Assembly (NCBI GenBank): GCA_900555465.1
Contig: USLE01000071.1
Span: forward strand, 1-6,804
Reading direction: 5' to 3'
Length of the DNA stretch: 6,804 nt
Origin: an uncultured Butyricicoccus sp.
Lineage (GTDB): Bacteria; Bacillota; Clostridia; Oscillospirales; Butyricicoccaceae
This document shows, piece by piece, positions 1-6,291 of the stretch (its first letter is position 1; every line of letters starts with the position of its first letter). Under the pieces are notes generated by a model. The model was not told the origin of the DNA, made no database searches, and worked only from the letters and a program-made list of their open reading frames with translations. Made by a program: the position numbers and the translations under genes.

Positions 1-367
1 ATCCCTGCCCATCGCCCTTGTCGGTCAGCGCGATGGCGCCGGTAGGGGAGAGAGGCGGCGCGTCGCCGTATGTCCGTCCCGAGCCGCTGTCGGCGGGCTC
101 CCATTCGAGCGCATCGTTCAGGATATAGCGGGTGATGGTGATGCAGCGCAAATTTTCGTCGGCCTGATATTCATAGGCAATGAACTCCTGCACGCCGATG
201 TCTGCGAGCGAGAGCACGCTGTACTGTTCATCGCTGAGCTGCATGGGTGCAAGCTGCATCTCCCCGGCCGGCACAGCGCCGCTGCTGTTGTCATCGGGCT
301 GCCCGCACCCGGCGAAAGCACTGCACAGCAGCAGCCCCGCCAACATAAGGGCAATTCGTTTTTTCAT
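1..367 (-). CDS. putative lipoprotein of unknown function, C-terminal end outside window
   Basis: The first 122 codons of a minus-strand gene are visible and no stop is reached before the window edge. The protein begins MKKRIALMLAGLLLC and has a lipoprotein signal peptide: positive residues at 2-4, a hydrophobic core at about 5-17 and a lipobox F-A-G-C with the lipidated cysteine at residue 21. Phe at -3 is less usual than Leu. The mature protein starts with a Gly/Asp/Asn/Ser-rich linker (about 22-36), followed by a region with alternating hydrophobic residues that looks beta-rich. It should be anchored to the outer face of the membrane. The start is supported by a strong GGAGGGG site about 7 nt upstream and by a promoter further upstream. 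It lies after a terminator, so it is probably its own transcription unit. I do not recognise the family and assign no function. The lipoprotein call is firm. Confidence 0.8.
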   Translation of the reverse strand, partial: MKKRIALMLAGLLLCSAFAGCGQPDDNSSGAVPAGEMQLAPMQLSDEQYSVLSLADIGVQEFIAYEYQADENLRCITITRYILNDALEWEPADSGSGRTYGDAPPLSPTGAIALTDKGDGQG

Positions 368-418
368 CGCGATCCCCTCCCTGTGTCCATTGGTTATATA
401 TGATCTATCCCTGATTTC

Positions 419-447
419 AGCATAGCAGGGGAGGGAAACCCTGTCAA
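419..447 (-). promoter_or_regulatory. promoter of the lipoprotein gene
   Basis: Read on the minus strand, there is a perfect -35 box TTGACA (447-442), a 17-nt spacer and a -10 box TATGCT (424-419). The -10 is preceded by TGC, giving an extended -10 (TGn). Transcription would start near 412, leaving a leader of about 45 nt before the ATG at 367. It sits just downstream of the peptidase terminator, as expected for an independent unit. This is a sigma-A type (vegetative) match by eye. Confidence 0.7.
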
Positions 448-460
448 GGCCGGGCAAACA

Positions 461-493
461 GAAAAGAGCGCCGAAAAAACGGCGCTCTTTTTG
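461..493 (-). terminator. intrinsic terminator after the M16 peptidase gene
   Basis: The perfect stem GAGCGCCG/CGGCGCTC (466-473 with 480-487) has a 6-nt homopolymer loop. Flanking A and T tracts (462-465, 488-492) extend the pairing to 12 bp and supply a U tract in either direction. It lies 14 bp after the peptidase stop and before the lipoprotein promoter. It would end the peptidase transcript, and the symmetric A/T flanks mean it could also work on plus-strand transcription. Confidence 0.85.
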
Positions 494-506
494 TGCAGAT
501 AGGGGG

Positions 507-1754
507 TTATTGCAGCAGTGCGCGGTAGGTCTCCTCGCGGTCGGGCTGGCCGACCACGGCGAGCGACACCTGCGAAAAGTCGAACACCCGGCGCGCAAGC
601 GACAGGATATCCTCGCTTGTGACCCTGTCGTAGGCCGCGAGCACCTGCTCGACCGCCTGCACCTCGCCGCGCAGCAGCTCGCTGCGGCCGATGGTCATCA
701 TGCGGTTGCCCGTGCTCTCCAGACCCATGAGCAGGGTGGTCTTGACCTGCTCGCGGCAGCGGGACAGCTCGTCCGGCGCGGGGCCGTTCTCGCAGAACTC
801 GTGCAGCTCGCGCACGATCAGCTCGAGCGCCTTGTGCTCGGTCTCCGCGCCCAAACCGGTGTAGATCGAGAGCAGGCCGGTGTCCAGATGCGGAGTGGTG
901 AAGGTGTAGACCGAGTAGCACAGGCCGTTGCGCTCGCGCACGCTCTGGAACAGGCGGGAGGACATGCCGCCGCCGAGGATCGAGCTTAAAAGGTTCATGG
1001 CATAGCGGTCCTCGCTGAGCAGCGAAACGCCGGGGAAGGACAGGCACAGATGGTTCTGCTCGATGTCCTTTTCACGCAGCATCAGGCTGGGCTGGTAGAC
1101 CGCGGGCGTGATCTCGTTGCGGCCCTCGCCCTCCATGCGGGAAAACAGCTCGGCGATATAGTCCAGATCGTCCTCGGTGAAGTGGCCGGACACCGCGACG
1201 ACCGTGTCCTTCGGGCGGTAGTAGCGGTGCATATAGTCGTGCATGGCCTCGGAGTTGATGGTTTGCAGGGTCTCGGCCGTGCCGAGGATGGGGCGGCCGA
1301 GCGCCGAGCCCTCGTAGCACTTTTCAAACAGCTTATCGATCGCCACGTCCTCCGGGGAGTCCTCGTACATGTCGATCTCCTCGAGCACGACCCCGCGCTC
1401 GAGTTCGATGTCCTCCTGCGCGAAGCGGGAGTGCATGAACATGTCCGCAAGGATGGAGACGCCGGTCTGCAGGCGCTTGTCCAGCACCTTCATATAGTAG
1501 CAGGTGCACTCCTTGTCGGTAAAGGCGTTGGCCTGGCCGCCGAGGGCGTCGATGGCGATCGCGATGTGCTGCGCGGAACGCTTTTCCGTGCCCTTGAAGA
1601 TCATGTGCTCGATGAAGTGCGAGATGCCGCCGAGCGCGGCGGGCTCATACCGGCTGCCGTTGCCGACCCAGATGCCGACCGACGCCGTGCGCACGGTGTC
1701 CAGCTTTTCCGAGATCAGGCGCACGCCGTTGGGGAGAACACGTTTGACATACAT
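507..1754 (-). CDS. M16 family zinc metallopeptidase (insulinase/MPP-like, YmxG/MlpA type)
   Basis: This 415-residue protein is a single-unit M16 peptidase of the B-type length, like the processing-protease homologues of Bacillus (about 410 residues). The inverted zinc motif HFIEH is at residues 46-50: H46 and H50 are ligands and E49 is the catalytic base. The third ligand fits E126 in LEEIDMYED, 76 residues after H50 as is usual in the family. The second half carries the conserved stretch around LGGGMSSRLFQ and RNGLCYSVY (about 260-283). Family members form a two-bowl chamber, usually as dimers, and degrade or process peptides. No signal peptide or membrane segment is present, so it is cytoplasmic. 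An in-frame TGA two codons upstream fixes ATG 1754 as the first possible start. The purine-rich AGAAAGG upstream is rather far away (about 13 nt). Substrate is unknown. In Bacillus this gene lies near pnp; here it follows an LCP gene. Confidence 0.93.
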   Translation of the reverse strand: MYVKRVLPNGVRLISEKLDTVRTASVGIWVGNGSRYEPAALGGISHFIEHMIFKGTEKRSAQHIAIAIDALGGQANAFTDKECTCYYMKVLDKRLQTGVSILADMFMHSRFAQEDIELERGVVLEEIDMYEDSPEDVAIDKLFEKCYEGSALGRPILGTAETLQTINSEAMHDYMHRYYRPKDTVVAVSGHFTEDDLDYIAELFSRMEGEGRNEITPAVYQPSLMLREKDIEQNHLCLSFPGVSLLSEDRYAMNLLSSILGGGMSSRLFQSVRERNGLCYSVYTFTTPHLDTGLLSIYTGLGAETEHKALELIVRELHEFCENGPAPDELSRCREQVKTTLLMGLESTGNRMMTIGRSELLRGEVQAVEQVLAAYDRVTSEDILSLARRVFDFSQVSLAVVGQPDREETYRALLQ

Positions 1755-1787
1755 GCTGATTCACAAACCTTTCTGCATGGGTTGAAC

Positions 1788-1819
1788 AAAAGGCTTTCCA
1801 CAGGACGGGAAAGCCTTTT
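1788..1819 (-). terminator. intrinsic hairpin between the LCP and peptidase genes
   Basis: A perfect 12-bp stem AAAAGGCTTTCC/GGAAAGCCTTTT (1788-1799 with 1808-1819) encloses an 8-nt loop. Read on the minus strand it ends in TTTT then GTTC, so the U tract is short. It starts 15 bp after the LCP stop and ends 33 bp before the peptidase start. Because no convincing promoter fits between it and the peptidase gene, it may act as a partial terminator that lowers peptidase expression rather than as a full stop. Confidence 0.7.
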
Positions 1820-1834
1820 GGGGTTAGACAGGGG

Positions 1835-3070
1835 TTATTCCGCGTAGTAAACGCGGGTGCCGGACTCGTCCAGATAATAGCGGTCGCCGTCCGAATCGTA
1901 GTAATCGCCGGTATCCGGGTCGTACCAGCCGCCCTCCTCGGCGAGCGAGGCGGGATCTTCCGTACTGCCGGACGAGGACGCGCTGTCGTCGGTGGTCATC
2001 GGGCCGGTGGGCGGCTCGTCGAAGTCGATGCCGCCGAGGGGCTCGTTCGCGCCGGTGGAGGAGGTGTCCCCATCGGTTGCGCCGGTGCTGCCGATATCCG
2101 ACGGGGTCTCGCCCGGGTAAACGTCATTATAGATATATTCATGGATATGGTCGGCGGCAACATCCACGTCGTACAGGATGTATTCGCTCGACGCGCCGTA
2201 GTAATCCCATTCGCCGTCCAGCGGGACGCGCGTGTGCTCGATCTCAGGCATGCCGTTTTGCAGCGCGCCCACGATCAGCGGCGCGATCTCGGTGGCCGAG
2301 AGCGAGGTGGTCACATACGGCATCAGCTTCTGCATCAGGCCGATCAGTTCGCTGGCGCTCATGGACTGCACCTTGCTGAACATCGCTTCCATCACAATGC
2401 TCTGCCGCTCGACGCGGGCCCAGTCGTCGCCTGTGCCGCCCTTGCGGATGCGGCCGTAGCACAGCGCCTGCACGCCGTCCAGCGTCTGCAGGCCGGTGCT
2501 TTCCACACCCTGGAAGCTCTGCCCCTGCTCGACGCCGTAGTCGCGGATGACGCGGTTGAGCTCTTCGAGCTCGGCTGTAGTCTGAACGTTGATCTCCACG
2601 CCGCCCAGCGCGTCGATGATCTCGACCAGCTGCTCGAAGTTGACCGCAATATATTCTGTGATATCTGTGCCGAAGTTCTCGTTGATCGTGCGGATGGCGA
2701 GGCTCGGCCCGCCGAGGAAGTACGCGGCGTTGAGCTTGTTCTCGCCGTATCCGTCGATATTGACGAGTGAATCGCGCATCAGGCTGGTCAGCTTGATCTT
2801 GCCGCGGGTGTTGTCCACGGTGACGATCATCATGCAGTCCGAGTGGCTCTGGGTGTCCCCCTCGCGGGTGTCGAGACCGAACAGTGCGATGTTGGTGATG
2901 TTTTTATCCGCCTGCACGCCCGCGGCGAGGTCTTCGCCGGAGAGCGAGGAATCGTAATTATACCCGAGAAAGGTGCGGTAAGCATACAGACCCAGACAAA
3001 AAATCACGGACAGCAGTACAAGGATGGTCAGAACCCGCACGAGCCTGCGCTGGAAGCGTTTGATAGACAT
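1835..3070 (-). CDS. LytR-CpsA-Psr (LCP) family cell-wall polymer ligase
   Basis: This 411-residue membrane-anchored protein has a short basic cytoplasmic N terminus (1-12), one transmembrane helix (about 13-31) and an extracellular LCP domain (about 57-250). LCP enzymes transfer anionic or capsular polymers from an undecaprenyl-pyrophosphate carrier to peptidoglycan. The characteristic residues are visible: GLDTR (65-69), SD (77-78), SLMRD (96-100), the K-x-N motif K112/N114, and the YGRIRK...ARVERQ block (205-223) with R207, R209, D215/D216, R219 and R222. After a further folded region (to about 320) comes a low-complexity Ser/Thr/Gly/Asp/Glu tail (about 321-380) ending in a short aromatic-acidic repeat region (382-409). 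A longer frame opens at 3148, but its extra 26 codons overlap pyruvate kinase. ATG 3070 has its own ribosome site and puts the basic-plus-helix start in place. It is cotranscribed with pyk. The exact polymer is not predictable. Confidence 0.93.
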   Translation of the reverse strand: MSIKRFQRRLVRVLTILVLLSVIFCLGLYAYRTFLGYNYDSSLSGEDLAAGVQADKNITNIALFGLDTREGDTQSHSDCMMIVTVDNTRGKIKLTSLMRDSLVNIDGYGENKLNAAYFLGGPSLAIRTINENFGTDITEYIAVNFEQLVEIIDALGGVEINVQTTAELEELNRVIRDYGVEQGQSFQGVESTGLQTLDGVQALCYGRIRKGGTGDDWARVERQSIVMEAMFSKVQSMSASELIGLMQKLMPYVTTSLSATEIAPLIVGALQNGMPEIEHTRVPLDGEWDYYGASSEYILYDVDVAADHIHEYIYNDVYPGETPSDIGSTGATDGDTSSTGANEPLGGIDFDEPPTGPMTTDDSASSSGSTEDPASLAEEGGWYDPDTGDYYDSDGDRYYLDESGTRVYYAE

Positions 3071-3074
3071 AAGA

Positions 3075-4538
3075 TCAGTCCTGTACAAGATACGCGAACG
3101 AACGCTCAGTGAGCTGGTGGACGCGCAGGGTGTTGGTGTAGTTGACATGGCCTACCGGCATGCCTGCGGTGATGGTGATAACATCGCCCACGCGCAGGTC
3201 GAGCGCCTCGATGGCTGCCTGCTCGGACAGGTCGTACAGCTCGGTGCCCGACTTGGGTGCGCGCGGCACCATCACCGGGGTAACGCCCCAGGACATGGTC
3301 AGGCGGTTGAAGGTCTTTTCGCACGGGGTCGCCGCGATGATCGGCGCACCCGGGCGGTAGGTCGATACCGCGCGCGCGGTCGAGCCCGCCTCAGTGAAGG
3401 CGACGATGCACTTCGCGCCCAGATCTGCGGTGGTGGAGCAGGTCGCGTGCGAGATGGCGAGCGTCTTGAGGTCGCCGGAGACGTTCATGTTCTGGAACTC
3501 CAGACGGGTCGCGCGGCGGCGGTCATAGTGGATGGTCTTTTCCGCGTTCTCCGCGATCATGCTCATGGTCTCGACCGTCTCGACCGGGTACTTGCCGACC
3601 GAGGTCTCGCCGGACAGCATGATGGCGCTCGTGCCATCGTAAACCGCGTTTGCGACGTCGGAAACCTCTGCGCGGGTCGGGCGCGGGTTCTTCGCCATGC
3701 TCTCGAGCATCTGGGTCGCGGTCACGACGCGCTTGCCGCGCGAGATGCAGGTCTTGATGATGCTCTTCTGGATCTCGGGCAGTTCGGAGAAGGGGACCTC
3801 AACGCCCAGGTCGCCGCGGGCGACCATGACGCCGTTGGCCTCGTCGAGGATCTCCTGAATATTGTTGACGCCTTCCATGTTCTCGATCTTGGCGATGATC
3901 TCAACGTCCTCCTGGCCGTGCGCCTTGAGGATGGCCTTGATGTCGCGCACGTCCTGCGCCGAGCGGGTGAAGGAAGCGGCGATGAAGTCGATGCCCTGAG
4001 ACAGGCCGAACTCGATGTCCTCGCGGTCCTTCTGGGAGACGAAGGGCATGTTCAGGCTGATGCCGGGCACGTTGATGGACTTGCGGTTCGAGAGCGGGCC
4101 GCCGTTGAGCGCCTTGCAGACGATGTCCGTGCCGTCGCGGATCTCGACAACGTCGAACGCGACCAGGCCGTCGTCGATCAGGATGCGGGTGCCGACCTGC
4201 ACGTCCGCGGGCAGGCCCTCGTAGGTGATGGAGACGATGGTGTTGTCGCCCTCGATGTCGCGGGTGGTAAGGGTGAATTCCTGCCCCTCGACGATCTCGA
4301 TCTTGCCGTCCTTATAGGTCTTGGTGCGGATCTCGGGGCCCTTGGTGTCCAGCATGATGCCGACCGGCTTGCCGAGCTCGCGGCGCGCGGCCTTGACCGC
4401 GTCCATGCGGGCCTTGTGCTCCTCGTGCGAGCCGTGGCTGAAGTTCATGCGGGCGACGTTCATACCGGCCTTGATCAGGTCAGGCAGCACGGCATCGGTC
4501 GCGGGGCCAAGCGTACAAATGATTTTCGTTTTGCGCAT
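3075..4538 (-). CDS. pyk: pyruvate kinase
   Basis: This 487-residue glycolytic enzyme transfers phosphate from phosphoenolpyruvate to ADP, giving pyruvate and ATP in the cytoplasm. Visible motifs are ARMNFSHG (29-36, substrate arginine and cation ligands), LDTKGPEIRT (63-72), the family signature IIAKIENMEGV (214-224) with catalytic K217 and metal ligand E219, RGDLGVE (241-247) with metal ligand D243, and ATQMLESM (274-281) followed by PTRAEVSDVANAV. The lid (B) domain spans about 70-165 and the C-terminal domain about 350-487. It lacks the extra C-terminal PEP-utiliser-like domain that makes Bacillus and many Clostridia enzymes about 585 residues long. E69 matches the glutamate of rabbit muscle PK (Glu117) that goes with potassium dependence, so a K+-activated enzyme is inferred. 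The start has an AGAGAGGAA site about 9 nt upstream and a promoter about 50 nt upstream. It leads an operon with the LCP gene. Confidence 0.98.
   Translation of the reverse strand: MRKTKIICTLGPATDAVLPDLIKAGMNVARMNFSHGSHEEHKARMDAVKAARRELGKPVGIMLDTKGPEIRTKTYKDGKIEIVEGQEFTLTTRDIEGDNTIVSITYEGLPADVQVGTRILIDDGLVAFDVVEIRDGTDIVCKALNGGPLSNRKSINVPGISLNMPFVSQKDREDIEFGLSQGIDFIAASFTRSAQDVRDIKAILKAHGQEDVEIIAKIENMEGVNNIQEILDEANGVMVARGDLGVEVPFSELPEIQKSIIKTCISRGKRVVTATQMLESMAKNPRPTRAEVSDVANAVYDGTSAIMLSGETSVGKYPVETVETMSMIAENAEKTIHYDRRRATRLEFQNMNVSGDLKTLAISHATCSTTADLGAKCIVAFTEAGSTARAVSTYRPGAPIIAATPCEKTFNRLTMSWGVTPVMVPRAPKSGTELYDLSEQAAIEALDLRVGDVITITAGMPVGHVNYTNTLRVHQLTERSFAYLVQD
3079..3082 (-). promoter_or_regulatory. 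ribosome binding site that sets the LCP start
   Basis: AGGA on the minus strand lies inside the last codons of pyruvate kinase, 8 nt before ATG 3070. The pyk stop (TGA, 3077-3075) falls between the site and the start, leaving only 4 bp between stop and ATG. This favours ATG 3070 over the upstream in-frame ATG at 3148 and suggests translational coupling with pyk. Confidence 0.7.
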
Positions 4539-4595
4539 CGAAACATATTCCTCTCTGCAAAATAGTTACACTCTTGATAATTATTTAACGGCAAT

Positions 4596-4624
4596 ATTTT
4601 AGCAGTTTTTTTACCGTTTTGCAA
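4596..4624 (-). promoter_or_regulatory. promoter of the pyk-LCP operon
   Basis: On the minus strand, TTGCAA (4624-4619) is separated by 17 nt from TAAAAT (4601-4596). That is 4 of 6 and 5 of 6 matches to the sigma-A consensus. The expected start is near 4589, giving a leader of about 50 nt ending in an AGAGAGGAA ribosome site. The surrounding A/T-rich stretch stands out from the GC-rich genes. Confidence 0.65.
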
Positions 4625-4628
4625 TCGT

Positions 4629-4644
4629 CCGCGGAATGCCGCGG
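4629..4644. repeat. CCGCGG-AATG-CCGCGG inverted repeat upstream of the pyk promoter
   Basis: Two copies of the palindrome CCGCGG are separated by AATG. The whole is both a direct and an inverted repeat and can form a 6-bp hairpin. It begins 5 bp upstream of the pyk -35 box, where an activator or repressor could bind. No known operator is recognised, and in GC-rich DNA a short repeat like this may be chance. Confidence 0.5.
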
Positions 4645-4692
4645 GGATTTTCATGTTTTTCGACAAAAAAAGGGGTGCGCCATGCAAACATC

Positions 4693-4721
4693 TTGTGTTT
4701 TCTGATACGCTCCTGTATAAT
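4693..4721 (+). promoter_or_regulatory. promoter of the nucleotidyltransferase operon
   Basis: A perfect -10 TATAAT (4716-4721) follows a 17-nt spacer after a weak -35 TTGTGT (4693-4698, 3 of 6). Transcription should start near 4728, leaving a leader of about 114 nt before ATG 4842. It diverges from the pyk promoter, with about 70 bp between the two -35 boxes. Confidence 0.7.
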
Positions 4722-4766
4722 AATGAAGTATTCCAACAGGCAAAGAGGATTAAACGTATACGGTGT

Positions 4767-4809
4767 GCTGCGCCGGCCGCAGCGCGCTGGAAAAAACTGC
4801 GTTTTCCGG
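4767..4809 (+). promoter_or_regulatory. tandem hairpins in the nucleotidyltransferase leader
   Basis: Two stem-loops sit side by side in the predicted 5' leader. The first is GCTGCG/CGCAGC (4767-4772 with 4778-4783) with a 5-nt loop. The second is CTGGAAAA/TTTTCCGG (4787-4794 with 4802-4809, one T-G pair) with a 7-nt loop. The second ends 18 nt before the ribosome site and has no U tract, so it does not look like a terminator. I match it to no known riboswitch. It may stabilise or modulate the mRNA, or be incidental. Confidence 0.4.
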
Positions 4810-4841
4810 TAGCTTTGCCCGATCAAAAGGAGAAAAGAACA

Positions 4842-5762
4842 ATGGCAAAGCCGGTTTTGGTGATTATGGCGGCGGGAATGGGCTCGCGCTACGGCGGGCT
4901 CAAGCAGATCGACCCGGTCGGCCCGAACGGACAGATCATTTTGGATTATTCGGTTTACGACGCATACCGCGCGGGCTTCGAGCGGGTGGTGTTCATCATC
5001 CGCCCTGAGCTGCACGAGGCGTTTGAGGATGCGATCGGCCGCAAGGCGCGCCGCTTCATGCAGGTGGACTATGCCTATCAGACGCTGGACAGGCTGCCCG
5101 AGGGACTGCACGCCCCCGCGGGCCGCGAAAAGCCGCTCGGCACCGCGCATGCAGTGTGGTGCGCAAAGGAGCTGACCGCGGGCGCGCCCATCGCGGTCAT
5201 CAACGCGGACGACTTCTACGGCGCGGACGCCTTCCGCAAGATGTATGATTACCTGTCCGCGGCGCAGGACGATGAAAAGTACCGCTACTGCATGGTCGGA
5301 TACCAGGTGGAAAACACGCTGACCGAAAACGGCACGGTCTCGCGCGGCGTGTGCACGGCGGACGAAAACGGCCTGCTGACCGGCATCGTCGAGCGCACCG
5401 CGATCTCGCGCGAGGCGGACGGCCGCATCGTCTATGCGGCGGACGGCGACGAGCCCGCGGGCGAGATCGCGGCGGGCACGCCCGTGTCGCTCAACCTGTG
5501 GGGCTTTACGCCCTCCTTCCTGCCCTCGCTGGACGACGGCCTGCGCCGCTTTTTCGCGGAAAAGCTGCCCGAAAACCCGATGAAGGGCGAGTATTACCTG
5601 CCGTTTGCGGTCGATGAGCTGATTCAGGCGGGCAGGGCGACGGCCAAGGTGCTGACCACGACCGCGCGCTGGTTCGGCGTCACCTACCGGGAGGACAAGC
5701 CGACCGTGTGCGCCGCGATCGCGGAGATGACCGCTGCGGGCGAGTATCCGGCCGATCTGTAA
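4842..5762 (+). CDS. sugar-phosphate nucleotidyltransferase family protein
   Basis: This 306-residue protein has the GT-A-like nucleotidyltransferase fold. Such enzymes couple a sugar phosphate or similar substrate to an NTP, releasing pyrophosphate. The N-terminal signature MAAGMGSRYGGLKQ (9-22) is the nucleotide-binding loop with R16 and K21. KPLGTAHAV (97-105) fits the base- and sugar-binding segment, and NADDFYG (121-127) holds the metal-binding aspartates D123/D124. There is no signal peptide or membrane helix, and no added acyltransferase or repeat domain at the C terminus. The signature differs from the GalU and RmlA types, so the substrate is left open. A longer frame opens at 4653, but the extra residues look non-coding and include the promoter region. 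ATG 4842 has AAGGAG 9 nt upstream. It is followed after 11 bp by an unknown gene, probably in one operon. Confidence 0.88.
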   Translation: MAKPVLVIMAAGMGSRYGGLKQIDPVGPNGQIILDYSVYDAYRAGFERVVFIIRPELHEAFEDAIGRKARRFMQVDYAYQTLDRLPEGLHAPAGREKPLGTAHAVWCAKELTAGAPIAVINADDFYGADAFRKMYDYLSAAQDDEKYRYCMVGYQVENTLTENGTVSRGVCTADENGLLTGIVERTAISREADGRIVYAADGDEPAGEIAAGTPVSLNLWGFTPSFLPSLDDGLRRFFAEKLPENPMKGEYYLPFAVDELIQAGRATAKVLTTTARWFGVTYREDKPTVCAAIAEMTAAGEYPADL

Positions 5763-5773
5763 GGGAGGACAAA

Positions 5774-6283
5774 ATGGACTTTTCAAGCGAATTTGTCGCC
5801 TTCCGCGACCGGCTGGCCGAGGGGCAGGACAAGGCGTTTGTTTCCCGGCAGAACGTGCCGGTCGCCGGACGGATCGCGGCGCTGTTCAGCAGCTTCGGGA
5901 TGGATGCCGAGCGCAAGCTGCTCGGTCTGGTGGCGCTCGGCGGGTCGACCCATGCGCACGAGTACCGCATCCTGTTCGCCGTGCCCGAGCTGGACGAGCA
6001 GGCGCTCGCGGACTGGTGGGAGTATGCGGTCGCGGCTGAGCGCGAGCTGGTCAAGCCCGACAAGACGCATGAGTTTTCGCTGGTCTCGGTCATCCTGGTC
6101 ACCGGGAAAACCGACCGCGCGGTGCAGAAAAAGCTCAAAAAGCTCGCGGGCGGCCGCGACTTCAGCGCGCAGGGCAAGGGCTGGTCCGCGGTGCGCATGG
6201 CGGTGGTCGAGCTGGATGGGCACCGCCTGCATACCAACCGCATGGGGGATTCACTCAAGAACATTCTCAAGCCCTTTTTGTAA
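5774..6283 (+). CDS. uncharacterised soluble protein, partner gene of the nucleotidyltransferase
   Basis: I do not recognise this 169-residue protein. It has no signal peptide, membrane segment or cysteine, so it is probably cytoplasmic. The pattern suggests a small alpha/beta fold: a helix-rich start (about 1-40), a GLVALGGST stretch (51-59), a charged helix with WWEY (81-84), a hydrophobic strand SLVSVILVTG (102-111), then a lysine-rich helix (112-124) and a C-terminal strand-helix ending in a basic tail. No catalytic motif is evident. The start is firm: GGGAGG lies about 5 nt before ATG 5774, and the upstream gene stops 11 bp earlier, so the two are probably cotranscribed. Codon use matches its neighbours, which argues for a genuine resident gene. 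No clear terminator follows it. Confidence 0.85.
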   Translation: MDFSSEFVAFRDRLAEGQDKAFVSRQNVPVAGRIAALFSSFGMDAERKLLGLVALGGSTHAHEYRILFAVPELDEQALADWWEYAVAAERELVKPDKTHEFSLVSVILVTGKTDRAVQKKLKKLAGGRDFSAQGKGWSAVRMAVVELDGHRLHTNRMGDSLKNILKPFL

Positions 6284-6291
6284 AAAAACAC

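Noticed and set aside
1050..1847. A 265-codon open frame on the plus strand, opposite the M16 peptidase
   Set aside because: The low-complexity Asp/Val/Leu/His/Ala composition is typical of a GC-driven antisense frame. The peptidase on the other strand is clearly real.
3071..3148. N-terminal extension of the LCP protein starting at ATG 3148
   Set aside because: It would overlap pyruvate kinase by more than 70 bp and add 26 residues before a natural basic-plus-transmembrane start. ATG 3070 has an AGGA site at proper spacing.
3024..4565. A 513-codon open frame on the plus strand, opposite pyruvate kinase
   Set aside because: It is the antisense shadow of pyk. GC-rich codons on one strand remove stops on the other. 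Its translation is dominated by Asp, Val, Leu, Ala, Gly, Arg and His without any domain, while the minus strand encodes an unmistakable pyruvate kinase.
4606..4626. Possible CcpA (cre) site over the pyk -35 box
   Set aside because: The TTGCAAAACGG stretch resembles a half-site, but the central CG is shifted by one base against the cre consensus and the second half does not match.
4653..4841. N-terminal extension of the nucleotidyltransferase starting at ATG 4653
   Set aside because: The extension would include the TATAAT promoter and leader hairpins, its residues look non-coding, and ATG 4842 has a good ribosome site just before the conserved nucleotide-binding loop.
4611..5786. A 391-codon open frame on the minus strand, opposite the nucleotidyltransferase
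   Set aside because: It is an antisense shadow with no recognisable motif. The plus strand carries the intact catalytic motifs and a proper ribosome site.
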